Source of the DNA: Pseudomonas sp. S30
Lineage (GTDB): Bacteria > Pseudomonadota > Gammaproteobacteria > Pseudomonadales > Pseudomonadaceae
Reading direction: 5' to 3'
Length of the DNA stretch: 64,000 nt
Assembly (NCBI RefSeq): GCF_016518545.1
Contig: NZ_JACVTO010000004.1
Coordinates: 62,001 to 126,000, forward strand
Shown here: positions 19,268 through 27,401 of the stretch, piece after piece
How positions within the stretch are numbered: position 1 is the stretch's first letter
How the letters are laid out: the number at the start of each line of letters is the position of its first letter
Translations under genes and position numbers: made by a program
Notes under the pieces: generated by a model
The model's input: only the letters and a program-made list of their open reading frames with translations
Database searches by the model: none
Told to the model about the DNA's origin: nothing

Positions 19268-21622
19268 ATGTCGCTCATCCACCCCCAGGTTCACTACAAG
19301 CCCTATCAATCGGCTGCCGGGGGTTGGGGATCGGCCCGTTCCGTCATGGCCATCCTCTGGCGAGAGCAGGCCATGGGTAACGCGCCGCTGGCGCTGTTCA
19401 AGCAGAACAAGCCCAAGGGCTTCGCCTGTGTCAGCTGCGCCTGGGCCAAGCCTGGCGACCCTCACGCCCTGGAGTTCTGCGAGAACGGCGCCAAGGCCAC
19501 GGCCTGGGAACTCACGCGCCGTCGCACCGGGCCGGAATTCTTCGCCGCGCATACCCTGACCGAGCTGCGCACCTGGAGCGACCACGCGCTGGAGCAGCAG
19601 GGCAGGCTGACCCACCCGATGCGTTACGATGTGGCCAGCGATCGCTACCAGGTGACCACCTGGGAGCAGGCCTACGCACAGATCGGCGCCCAGTTGCGTG
19701 ACCTCGATCCGCAACAGGTGGTGTTCTATGCCTCGGGCCGCGCGTCGCTCGAAGCCTCGTTCATGTATCAGTTGCTCGCCCGTGGCTACGGCACCAACAA
19801 CCTGCCGGACAGCTCGAACATGTGCCACGAAAGTACCTCGGTCGGCCTGCAGGAGAGCATCGGCGTCCCTGTGGGGACCGTTACCCTGGCCGACTTCGAG
19901 CACACCGACTGCATCTTCTTCTTTGGTCAGAACGTCGGCAGCAACGCCCCGCGCATGCTCCATCCCTTGCAGGAGGCGCGCAAACGGCATATCCCCATCA
20001 TTACCTTCAATCCATTGCGCGAGCGGGGCCTGGAGCGCTTCGTCAACCCGCAGTCGCCACGTGAAATGATCGGCCCAGAGTCCACCGTGATCAGCACCCA
20101 GTACCACCAGGTGAAGATCGGAGGCGACCTGGCGGCAGTGACCGGCATCATCAAGGCCTTGCTGGCCATGGACGAGGCTGCGCGCGCCGCAGGCCGCCCG
20201 GCCGTGTTGGACCATGCCTTCATCGCCGAGCACACTCAAGGCTTCGAGCACCTGCGCAGCACCGTCGAGCGCTACAGCTGGGAAACCCTGGAGCGGCGCT
20301 CCGGCCTGGGTCGCGCCGCCCTGGAGGCCGCTGCCACGGTGTACGCGCGCAGCGAGAGGGTCATGGTGGTGTATGGCATGGGCATGACGCAGCATCGGCA
20401 CGGTGTGGAAAACGTGCAGATGCTGGTCGACCTGCTCCTGCTCAGAGGCAACATCGGCAAGCCTGGTGCCGGGATCTGTCCAGTGCGCGGCCATTCCAAC
20501 GTCCAGGGGCAGCGCACCGTCGGCATCACCGAGGACCCTGCCAAGGTCCCGTCCGAAAAGCTCAAGGCGCTGTTCGGCATCGACGTACCTGCGCGAAAAG
20601 GGCTAGCGACCGTGGACACCTGCGAGGCGATCCTCGATGGCAGCGTCAAGGCGTTCATCGGCCTGGGCGGCAATTTCCTCCGAGCGATTCCGGACACGCT
20701 GCGCCTGGAGCAAGCCTGGTGCGGTCTCAGCCTGAACGTGCAGGTCGCGACCAAGCTCAATCGCACCCACTTGCTCCCCGGCGCCGACGGTTGGCTTCTG
20801 CCGTGTCTGGGACACATCGAAATCGATCGGCAGGATGGCCAGGTCCAAGCCTACAGCACCGAGGACAGCACCGGTTGCGTGCGCGGCTGGCTGGGCACCA
20901 ATGAACCGGCCAGCGACCAATTGCGCTCGGAGGTGGCGATCATCGCCGGCCTGGCCGAAGCGCTTCTGGGCGAGCGCTATGCCATCGCCTGGGGACAGTG
21001 GCGGCAGGACTACTCACGCGTTCGCGCGGCGATCGCCGAGGTGTACCCGGAGATCTTTCATGACATGGAGACGCGCATGTGGCAGACCGGTGGCTTCCAT
21101 CGGCCCATCCCGGTCAATCAGCGTCAGTGGCCCACGGAGTCGGGCAAGGCGCAGTTCGTGGCGCCCCAGGGCCTCAATGCCGACGACGACGTGCTCGACC
21201 AGGAGCCACCCCGCGACGTGCTGCAACTAATGACGCTGCGCAGCAACGACCAGTTCAACACCACCGTTTACGGCTACGACGACCGCTTCAGGGGCGTGCA
21301 CGGCACCCGCAGCGTGGTGTTCCTGAATCGCAGTGATCTGGTGCGCCTCGGGTTCGCCGCGGGTGATTGGGTCACCCTGCGCACGGCGGTAGAGCCACAG
21401 GTCCTGCGCGAAGCGGGTCCTCTGCAGATCATCGGCTACGACATTCCGGAAGGCTGCGCGGCTGCCTATTACCCGGAGTGCAATCCACTGGTGCCGTTGT
21501 GGCACCATGCCGAGCGCAGCAAGGTTCCTGCCGCCAAGTCGGTGCCGGTAACGCTGCACCGCGCAGCGCCATCGGCTGCCCAGCTCGAGCGAGCGGTCCC
21601 TGCTACCGACCAAGTGCGCTGA
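19268..21622 (+). CDS. FdhF/YdeP-family molybdopterin oxidoreductase
   Basis: The 784-residue protein matches the YdeP-like branch of the formate dehydrogenase alpha family. The N-terminus has a cysteine cluster (CVSCAWAKPGDPHALEFC, about residues 56-73) likely to hold an iron-sulfur cluster. SSNMCHESTS (about 183-192) sits where the metal ligand is expected, and the C-terminal molydop_binding domain has LRSNDQFNTT and RSVVFLN. No signal peptide, electron-transfer subunit or fdhD gene is adjacent, so the redox partner is unknown. The family has been tied to acid resistance and formate or related oxidation, but the substrate is unproven. The ribosome site is weak. Confidence 0.85.
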   Translation: MSLIHPQVHYKPYQSAAGGWGSARSVMAILWREQAMGNAPLALFKQNKPKGFACVSCAWAKPGDPHALEFCENGAKATAWELTRRRTGPEFFAAHTLTELRTWSDHALEQQGRLTHPMRYDVASDRYQVTTWEQAYAQIGAQLRDLDPQQVVFYASGRASLEASFMYQLLARGYGTNNLPDSSNMCHESTSVGLQESIGVPVGTVTLADFEHTDCIFFFGQNVGSNAPRMLHPLQEARKRHIPIITFNPLRERGLERFVNPQSPREMIGPESTVISTQYHQVKIGGDLAAVTGIIKALLAMDEAARAAGRPAVLDHAFIAEHTQGFEHLRSTVERYSWETLERRSGLGRAALEAAATVYARSERVMVVYGMGMTQHRHGVENVQMLVDLLLLRGNIGKPGAGICPVRGHSNVQGQRTVGITEDPAKVPSEKLKALFGIDVPARKGLATVDTCEAILDGSVKAFIGLGGNFLRAIPDTLRLEQAWCGLSLNVQVATKLNRTHLLPGADGWLLPCLGHIEIDRQDGQVQAYSTEDSTGCVRGWLGTNEPASDQLRSEVAIIAGLAEALLGERYAIAWGQWRQDYSRVRAAIAEVYPEIFHDMETRMWQTGGFHRPIPVNQRQWPTESGKAQFVAPQGLNADDDVLDQEPPRDVLQLMTLRSNDQFNTTVYGYDDRFRGVHGTRSVVFLNRSDLVRLGFAAGDWVTLRTAVEPQVLREAGPLQIIGYDIPEGCAAAYYPECNPLVPLWHHAERSKVPAAKSVPVTLHRAAPSAAQLERAVPATDQVR

Positions 21623-21642
21623 TTCCTCGTTCAGGAGGGCCC

Positions 21643-22440
21643 TCAGCGTTGGTAGGCCTTGCCGAAATGCCGCTCCAACCGTGCCTGGACTAGCTCCAAC
21701 AGGATCGACAGCACCCAGTAGATCACGGCCGCGGTGGTCAGCATCTCCAGGTAGCGGTAGCTGGAGCGGCCATAGGATTGCGCCAGGAACATCACCTCCC
21801 ACACACCCATCACCGAGATCAGCGACGAATCCTTGAGCATGGAGATGAACTGGTTGGCGGTCGGTGGGATGATTACGCGCATGGCTTGCGGCAGGACGAT
21901 GCAACTGAAGATTTGTCGGCCGCGCATGCCCAGCGCCAGTGCTGCCTCACGCTGCCCTCGCGCCACACCAAGGATCCCTGCACGAAAGATTTCGCTCAGG
22001 TAGGCGCCGTAGTTCAACGACAAGGCCAGGATGCCGGCGCTGATCGCACCGGGGACCAGCCCGATCTGCGGCAGTCCCAGGTAGATCAACAAGATCTGGA
22101 TCAACAGCGGCGTGCCGCGGAAGAACGACGTGTAGAAACTGGCCAGCCCGACCAGGATTGCGCTGGTGGAAAGGCGCGCCAGAGCAGCGGCGAAACCCAG
22201 CAGCACGGACGCCAGCATCGCGCACAGGCACAGGAACAGCGTCAGCGCCGCGCCTTGCAGAAAACCATTGGGCCCCAGCTTGAAACCGGCCAGATTCGGG
22301 AATTTTTCCAGGATGATCGAAAATTTTAGATCGAAGCTCAGGAAAAAGCCGATGAACAGCACCAGCAGTACCAGCCATGTCAGGTAGAGGCGAGTTCTGA
22401 AGCCCAGTAACGGTTTGGAGGAGGGTGGTCGCGCGCTCAT
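21643..22440 (-). CDS. Polar amino acid ABC transporter permease (HisM/GlnP type)
   Basis: The 265-residue inner-membrane protein has an N-terminal helix, then the BPD_transp_1 core with LNYGAYLSEIFRAGI and the coupling loop REAALALGMRGRQIF. These are typical of polar amino acid uptake permeases. The Met at 22440 overlaps the stop of the binding-protein gene (ATGA) and is preferred over an upstream in-frame Met at 22464 that lies inside that gene. No ATPase gene follows; the convergent molybdopterin gene ends 20 bases away. It must borrow an ATPase or be encoded with one elsewhere. Confidence 0.88.
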   Translation of the reverse strand: MSARPPSSKPLLGFRTRLYLTWLVLLVLFIGFFLSFDLKFSIILEKFPNLAGFKLGPNGFLQGAALTLFLCLCAMLASVLLGFAAALARLSTSAILVGLASFYTSFFRGTPLLIQILLIYLGLPQIGLVPGAISAGILALSLNYGAYLSEIFRAGILGVARGQREAALALGMRGRQIFSCIVLPQAMRVIIPPTANQFISMLKDSSLISVMGVWEVMFLAQSYGRSSYRYLEMLTTAAVIYWVLSILLELVQARLERHFGKAYQR

Positions 22441-23258
22441 TTGCTGATATCGGCACCGATCCATTTTTCCGACAGCTTGGTCAGGGTACCGTCGGCCTTC
22501 AGTTCGGCGAACACCTCACGCACCTTGGCATTCCACTGCGGGTCGCCTTTTTCGATGGCTACGGAATTGGGCTCTTCGTACAGGGGCGAGCCGGCCAGCT
22601 TGAAGCGCTTGTCCTGGTCCAGTCGAGGCTTGGCGGTCACCAGGTTGGTAAGAATGGCATCCAGCCTCACGCCAGCCCCCAGGCCCAGGTCCTGGAACGC
22701 GACGTTGTCGGTGTCGTAAGGCGCGATCTGCACGAAGTCGAAGGGGTAATCGATCTTGCGGTTCTCGTCCCCCTCGATGACCAGATTCTTGTTCAGGTAG
22801 CTTTCGTAACTCGACGCGCTGGTGAGGCCGACCTTGCGCCCCTCCAGGTCCTTGGCGCCGTGAATACGGTCATCCTTGGCATTGACCACGATCACCGCTG
22901 GCGAGGCGTAGTACTCGACCGGGAAATCGAAGACCTCGGCGCGCGCCTTGCTCGGGGTCATCGAGCAGATGCAGATGTCATAGCGCCCACTCCAGCGCCC
23001 GGCGGCGATGACGTCCCAGGAGGGCGTCTCCAGGCGCAGCTTGACCCCCAGGCGCTCGGCAACTGCCTTGGCCACGTCCACATCGAAACCATCGAGCTGG
23101 TTCTGTTCGTTGAGGAAGGAGAACGGCGGATAGCTTTCCATCAGCACGTTGACCAGTTCCTTGCGCGACTCGACCCGGTCCAGCGTGGCGCCGGCGATGG
23201 CGGATGAGGCGGTAGCGAGCAGCACGAGGCCGGCGCCGAGCAAGGCTGGAAAACGCAT
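22437..23258 (-). CDS. Polar amino acid ABC transporter substrate-binding protein
   Basis: The 273-residue SBP_bac_3 protein has a signal peptide (MRFPALLGAGLVLLATASSAIA). The mature part includes LNEQNQLDGFDVDVAKAVAE and ICSMTPSKARAEVFDF, the usual ligand-cleft motifs. It binds an amino acid or similar cationic ligand in the periplasm. The Met at 23258 is selected because it starts the signal peptide and has AGGT about eight bases upstream; an in-frame Met at 23324 would put a hydrophilic tail before it. It is divergent from the homocysteine methyltransferase-type gene, which hints at a sulfur amino acid ligand, but this is inference. Confidence 0.88.
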   Translation of the reverse strand: MRFPALLGAGLVLLATASSAIAGATLDRVESRKELVNVLMESYPPFSFLNEQNQLDGFDVDVAKAVAERLGVKLRLETPSWDVIAAGRWSGRYDICICSMTPSKARAEVFDFPVEYYASPAVIVVNAKDDRIHGAKDLEGRKVGLTSASSYESYLNKNLVIEGDENRKIDYPFDFVQIAPYDTDNVAFQDLGLGAGVRLDAILTNLVTAKPRLDQDKRFKLAGSPLYEEPNSVAIEKGDPQWNAKVREVFAELKADGTLTKLSEKWIGADISK

Positions 23259-23291
23259 GTAAGTACCTGAATGGTTGGCGAAAAGTGAATT

Positions 23292-23316
23292 CGGATATTT
23301 AATAGGTATAAATCCG
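23292..23316. promoter_or_regulatory. AT-rich imperfect palindrome in divergent promoter
   Basis: CGGAT at 23292-23296 is mirrored by ATCCG at 23312-23316 around an AT-rich centre, in the 103-bp gap between the binding-protein gene and the methyltransferase gene. It could be an operator serving both promoters. Confidence 0.3.
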
Positions 23317-23361
23317 GCGTTCATAATGAATTTTCCTCATAAGAACCTGCAGAGAGGTTAT

Positions 23362-24261
23362 ATGAATCAACCTGCGACAGTTATTCTCGACGGCGGCATG
23401 GGCCGTGAACTCCAACGCAGCGGCGCACCTTTTCGCCAACCGGAATGGTCCGCTCTGGCGCTGACCGAAGCGCCCGAGGCGGTGGTCGGCGTGCATACCC
23501 GTTTCATCGAGGCCGGCGCCCAGGTCATCACCAGCAACAGTTACGCAGTGGTACCGTTCCATATCGGCGAAGCGCGCTTCGCCGCTGAAGGACAGGGCCT
23601 GGCGGACCTCGCCGGCCAACTGGCCCGGCGTGCCGCCCAGGCGGCCAATCATCCGGTGCGGGTGGCCGGATCGCTGCCACCGCTGTTCGGTTCCTATCGA
23701 CCGGACCTGTTTCAGCCCGAGCGAGTCGCCGAGGTTCTGACGCCCCTCGTGCAGGGCCTGTCCGCGCATGTCGACCTGTGGTTGGCGGAAACCCAGAGTG
23801 CGATCGCCGAAGTGCGCGCCATCCGGTCCCACCTTCCCGACGATGGCAAGCCATTCTGGGTGTCCTTCACCCTGGAAGACGAGCATGTGAGTGAGGTGCC
23901 GCGTCTGCGCTCCGGCGAGCCGGTCGCCGAGGCCGTTGCCGCCGTGATCGAACTGGGTGCGGCGGCGGTACTGTTCAACTGCAGCCAGCCCGAGGTGATC
24001 GGAGGGGCGATCGATGTCGCGCGCAGTGTCATCGATGAGCGTGCTGCCGATGTCGCCATTGGCGCCTATGCCAACGCGTTCCCCCCGCAGTCCAAGGAAG
24101 CGACCGCCAACGATGGCCTGGACGAACTGCGCGATGATCTGGACCCGCCAGGCTACCTGAAATGGGCACAGGGCTGGCGTGGCCGCGGTGCCAGCATGAT
24201 CGGCGGCTGCTGTGGAATTGGCCCCGAGCACATCGGCGAGCTGGCACGGCAGTTGCGCTGA
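23362..24261 (+). CDS. Homocysteine S-methyltransferase family protein
   Basis: The 299-residue protein has LDGGMGRELQ at the start and the zinc ligands of the family: Cys in LFNCSQP and the CysCys pair in IGGCCGIGP. It should move a methyl group to homocysteine from a donor such as S-methylmethionine or a betaine, making methionine. Length and single-domain form match MmuM-type rather than full MetH enzymes. GAGAGG six bases before the Met at 23362 fixes the start; an in-frame Met at 23275 would overlap the promoter region. It is divergent from a binding-protein and permease pair that may supply the methyl donor. Confidence 0.85.
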   Translation: MNQPATVILDGGMGRELQRSGAPFRQPEWSALALTEAPEAVVGVHTRFIEAGAQVITSNSYAVVPFHIGEARFAAEGQGLADLAGQLARRAAQAANHPVRVAGSLPPLFGSYRPDLFQPERVAEVLTPLVQGLSAHVDLWLAETQSAIAEVRAIRSHLPDDGKPFWVSFTLEDEHVSEVPRLRSGEPVAEAVAAVIELGAAAVLFNCSQPEVIGGAIDVARSVIDERAADVAIGAYANAFPPQSKEATANDGLDELRDDLDPPGYLKWAQGWRGRGASMIGGCCGIGPEHIGELARQLR

Positions 24262-24369
24262 CCTCGATCTTGATCGCGCGGTCCGTGTAGATCAAAGGAT
24301 GCAGCGCAGGATGCCGCCTGAGCACATCGAACGCCCTCACGAGCGGACAGCCTTAGGCGCCTGCGCCCG

Positions 24370-25080
24370 TTACAGCGCGGGGGCCTGGAACGCATTGAAG
24401 CGGTACCCGGCCGCGCGGACGGTCAGCGGCACGCCGTGTACACCCGCGGCCCTGAGCTTGTGTCGCAGGTTATGGATATGAGTATCGATCACCCGGCAGT
24501 AGGCGTCGCTGGCAGGCATGCTCAGGGACAGCAGTTCATCGCGGCTGTAGGTCTTGTGCGGCGCCTTGAGCAGCGCGGCGAGCAGCAGCAGCTCGGTCTT
24601 GGTCAGGGCGAGCAGCGTCGAGCCTGCGCGACCGGTGCGTACGCCTGCCACCAGTCCCTGGAGATCGACCCAGACGCCTTCGCATTCGAGGATCACGCCG
24701 GGTTGCTGCGCCTGTTCCACACGCCGCAGCACGGCCTGCATCCGCGCCATGGCTTCCCGAGGGCTGAACGGCTTGTGCAGATAGTCATCCGCGCCTAGAC
24801 GCAGCGCGCCGATCTTTTCCGATTCATCGACCATTGCGGACAATACGATGAGCGGCGAGGCGCAGCACTGGCGTATCTCCACCAGCATCGGGCGACAGGT
24901 CGTGCGCGAAGCGGGCATGTCCAGCAGTATCAGCAAAGGGTCGAGTCGCACGATGAGTCCGCGCGCCACCGTTGGGGTAGGCGCGATCACCAGATCGAAA
25001 CCCTCTCGTCGCATGAACGGCAGCAGGCTGTTGGCCGTGCCGGGCTGGCCTTCGATTATCAGTATGGGGCGCTGCGACAA
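24370..25080 (-). CDS. OmpR-family response regulator with incomplete acidic pocket
   Basis: The 236-residue protein has an N-terminal receiver and a C-terminal winged helix (about 135-230, ending HIHNLRHKLRAAG and VRAAGYRF). The phospho-acceptor Asp54 (ILLDMP) and Lys103 (LHKPF) are present, but the acidic metal-binding pair is altered: Glu10-Gly11-Gln12 replaces the usual Glu/Asp-Asp-Asp. Phosphorylation may be weak or absent. The start is TTG at 25080 with GAGGT five bases upstream. It sits after ugd at the end of the arn gene block, 12 bases after a small ORF, and no histidine kinase is next to it. A role in lipid A regulation is suggested by position only. Confidence 0.8.
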   Translation of the reverse strand: MSQRPILIIEGQPGTANSLLPFMRREGFDLVIAPTPTVARGLIVRLDPLLILLDMPASRTTCRPMLVEIRQCCASPLIVLSAMVDESEKIGALRLGADDYLHKPFSPREAMARMQAVLRRVEQAQQPGVILECEGVWVDLQGLVAGVRTGRAGSTLLALTKTELLLLAALLKAPHKTYSRDELLSLSMPASDAYCRVIDTHIHNLRHKLRAAGVHGVPLTVRAAGYRFNAFQAPAL

Positions 25081-25092
25081 GGGATACCTCGA

Positions 25093-25278
25093 TCAAGGTT
25101 GTCCAGGTGGCCCTGGCCGCGTGGCTCGATAAAGATCGGCAACGTTGGACAGGACCCATTCGCACTCACGATCGTCCTTGAGCGCGATCGAGCGATACGT
25201 GCCAGGCGTTTTACCGGGAACCTGATGAACCAGCACGTGGGCTTTTCCTGAACTGATCGCGGTGAAGTCGACGCTCAC
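25093..25278 (-). CDS. Small hypothetical protein between ugd and the response regulator
   Basis: This is a 61-codon frame with a GTG start 22 bases after the ugd stop and a stop 12 bases before the response regulator start. Codon use is ordinary for the genome. The product is soluble, with a central stretch PGTYRSIALKDDRECEWVLS and no recognised motif. No clear ribosome site precedes the GTG. Tight fit between two genes on the same strand is the main support. It may be a real operon member or chance coding. Confidence 0.4.
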   Translation of the reverse strand: MSVDFTAISSGKAHVLVHQVPGKTPGTYRSIALKDDRECEWVLSNVADLYRATRPGPPGQP

Positions 25279-25300
25279 TGTTCGCAGTGCCGTTCAGCCC

Positions 25301-26644
25301 TCACACGGTGTGAGTACAGGACCGACCTCTGCCGATCGGGAAATAGACGAACCCATGGCGCTCCATCCGCTCGGGGTCGTAGAGATTGCGTCCGTCGATG
25401 ATCACCGGTGTGTCCAGACGCCGTTTGATCGCCTCGAAGTCCGGGGCCTTGAATTGCTGCCAGTCCGTGCAGATGACCAGGGCGTGGGCACCCGTCAACG
25501 CGGCCTCCGGTGTTCCCATCAGGGTCAGTCGATCATCGTGACCGTAGACGCGCTGGGTCTCGAGCATGGCTTGCGGATCGTAGGCATTGACGTGTGCACC
25601 ATGGGCCCACAGCGCTTCCATCAGCTCGCGACTTGGCGCATCGCGGATGTCATCCGTGTTGGGTTTGAAGGCCAGCCCCCAGAGGGCGAAGACCTTGCCC
25701 GAAAGGTCCTCGCCGAACTGCGCCTTGATACGTTCGAACAGCTTGTGCTTCTGTCGGGCATTGATGGCCTCGACGGCCTGCAACAGTTCGCTGGGGCATT
25801 GCACGCGCTCGGCAGTGTGGATCAGCGCCCGCATGTCCTTGGGGAAGCAGGAGCCGCCATAGCCGCAACCGGGATAAATGAAGTGGTAGCCGATGCGAGG
25901 GTCTGCGCCCATACCCTGGCGCACCGATTCGATATCGGCGCCTACCCGCTCGGCGAGTTCGGCGATCTGGTTGATGAAGCTGATCTTGGTAGCCAGCAAG
26001 CCATTGGCGGCATATTTGGTCAGCTCGGCGCTGCGCAGGGCCATGAACAGCATTCGATCGTGATTGCGGTTGAAGGGTGCATAGAGCTCGCGCATCACCT
26101 GGCGAACCGCCTCGCTGTCGGTGCCGACGATGATCCGGTCGGGGCGGCGGCAGTCAGCCAGCGCTGCGCCTTCCTTGAGAAACTCCGGGTTCGAGGCGAT
26201 CTCGAAATCCAGGCGACGCCCCGTCTCGTTCAGGCGCTGCTGCATGTGCTCCCGAAGCCGATCTCCCGTGCCCACGGGAACCGTCGACTTCTCGACGACG
26301 ATGACCGGTGCCGTGCGAAAGCGGGCGATCTGCTCTGCGACGGCGAACACGGCCGTGAGATCGGCCGCGCCATCGAGCCCCGGCGGAGTGCCTACGGCGA
26401 TGAATTGCACCCGTCCATGTTCGACGGCCAGGCGAGCATCGCTGGTGAACGCCAGCCGTCCGCCGTCCAGTCCCTCGCGCAACAGGGTTTGCAGCCCAGG
26501 CTCGAAGATCGTCGCGATCCCCTTCGACAGCGTCTCGACCTTGGCTTGATCGATGTCCATGCAGACGACCTCATGACCGACCTCGGCCAGCACGGCCGCT
26601 TGGACCAAGCCCACGTAGCCACTCCCGAACACAGTGATTTTCAT
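25301..26644 (-). CDS. ugd: UDP-glucose 6-dehydrogenase
   Basis: The 447-residue enzyme oxidises UDP-glucose to UDP-glucuronate with two NAD+ and supplies the first precursor for lipid A aminoarabinose. It has the Rossmann motif VFGSGYVGL at the N-terminus, NPEFLKEG, the catalytic Cys266 in GYGGSCFPKD and the C-terminal GLAFKPNTDDIRDAPS. The Met at 26644 follows AAGGA by seven bases and overlaps the arnF stop (ATGA); longer in-frame starts would run into arnF. Its position at the end of arnBCADTEF matches the order known in P. aeruginosa. Confidence 0.95.
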   Translation of the reverse strand: MKITVFGSGYVGLVQAAVLAEVGHEVVCMDIDQAKVETLSKGIATIFEPGLQTLLREGLDGGRLAFTSDARLAVEHGRVQFIAVGTPPGLDGAADLTAVFAVAEQIARFRTAPVIVVEKSTVPVGTGDRLREHMQQRLNETGRRLDFEIASNPEFLKEGAALADCRRPDRIIVGTDSEAVRQVMRELYAPFNRNHDRMLFMALRSAELTKYAANGLLATKISFINQIAELAERVGADIESVRQGMGADPRIGYHFIYPGCGYGGSCFPKDMRALIHTAERVQCPSELLQAVEAINARQKHKLFERIKAQFGEDLSGKVFALWGLAFKPNTDDIRDAPSRELMEALWAHGAHVNAYDPQAMLETQRVYGHDDRLTLMGTPEAALTGAHALVICTDWQQFKAPDFEAIKRRLDTPVIIDGRNLYDPERMERHGFVYFPIGRGRSCTHTV

Positions 26645-27054
26645 GATGATTCCTTGGATGACGGGGCGCCGCACTCGAGGTGTCCAGCGCAGGTGTTCAT
26701 CAGCCAGATGCCGGCGACGATCAGGCCTACCGCCAGCAGGCTGGACGGCGAGAACCGGGTGTCGAAAAATGGCAGGCTGGCCGAGAGGAGGTAAACCAGG
26801 GCATAACTCAGGCTCAGCAGCCCGTACGCCCTGCTCAGCGGCAGGTGGCGTAGCGCTCTGAGCCAGAAACCCATGGAAATCAGGTAGGCCAGGATGGCCA
26901 GTGCCACGCAGGCCACTGCCGTGGCGGGCCACGGATCCTGGGTCCAGTGGCCAGGATGGGGCAGCCTGGCCATGCCCCAGTGCATGCCCAATTGCGCCAG
27001 GCTGACCAGCACCACACTCAGGCAGGCGTCGAACAGCCCCTTGTGCAGGGTCAT
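26641..27054 (-). CDS. arnF: Undecaprenyl-phosphate-Ara4N flippase subunit ArnF
   Basis: The 137-residue protein has four membrane helices of the small multidrug resistance (EamA-like) type, with ALRHLPLSRAYGLLSLSYALV as the conserved third-helix region. With ArnE it is thought to flip undecaprenyl-phosphate-Ara4N across the inner membrane. It overlaps arnE upstream and ugd downstream by 4 bases each (ATGA), so the three are translationally coupled. Confidence 0.9.
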   Translation of the reverse strand: MTLHKGLFDACLSVVLVSLAQLGMHWGMARLPHPGHWTQDPWPATAVACVALAILAYLISMGFWLRALRHLPLSRAYGLLSLSYALVYLLSASLPFFDTRFSPSSLLAVGLIVAGIWLMNTCAGHLECGAPSSKESS

Positions 27055-27401
27055 CGGATCCACCCCAGCATCGACACGCCGCTGGCGATCAGGGCAATAC
27101 CCGCCAGGCTGCGTGCATCGAGGACCTCGCCAAACAGATAGCGGCCCGTCAGTGCCACCAGGATGAAATTCACACTCAACATCGGGTAGGCGATACCTAC
27201 ATCCATCCGCTGCAGCACCAGCAACCAGCACGCCAGCGCCGATCCCAGACTGACCAGCGCCACCCAGGGCCAGGGAGTACAAATCAGCGCTGCAGAGGAG
27301 ACCGCAGGATCCAGTGCTGCCCAGCGACGCGCGGTGAGTTTCTGCGCCACTTGTGCGCAACAGGTCAGCAACGAGGTGGCGAGCACGAGCATCAGGGTCA
27401 T
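27051..27401 (-). CDS. arnE: Undecaprenyl-phosphate-Ara4N flippase subunit ArnE
   Basis: The 116-residue protein has four predicted membrane helices and the ArnE/SMR pattern CAQVAQKLTARRW near the start and QRMDVGIAYPMLSVNFILVA in the centre. It partners with ArnF in moving the lipid-linked aminoarabinose to the periplasmic face. It begins inside the arnT stop (ATGA) and ends inside the arnF start. Confidence 0.9.
   Translation of the reverse strand: MTLMLVLATSLLTCCAQVAQKLTARRWAALDPAVSSAALICTPWPWVALVSLGSALACWLLVLQRMDVGIAYPMLSVNFILVALTGRYLFGEVLDARSLAGIALIASGVSMLGWIR

Noticed and set aside
18464-20494. Long minus-strand frame of about 670 codons crossing the chemoreceptor and molybdopterin genes
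   Set aside because: It spans two well-supported genes on the other strand, and its His- and Gly-rich product has no known motif, as expected for an antisense GC-rich frame.
26645-26932. Longer start for UDP-glucose dehydrogenase
   Set aside because: The extension lies inside arnF in another frame, and the Met at 26644 has a good ribosome site and begins the Rossmann fold.
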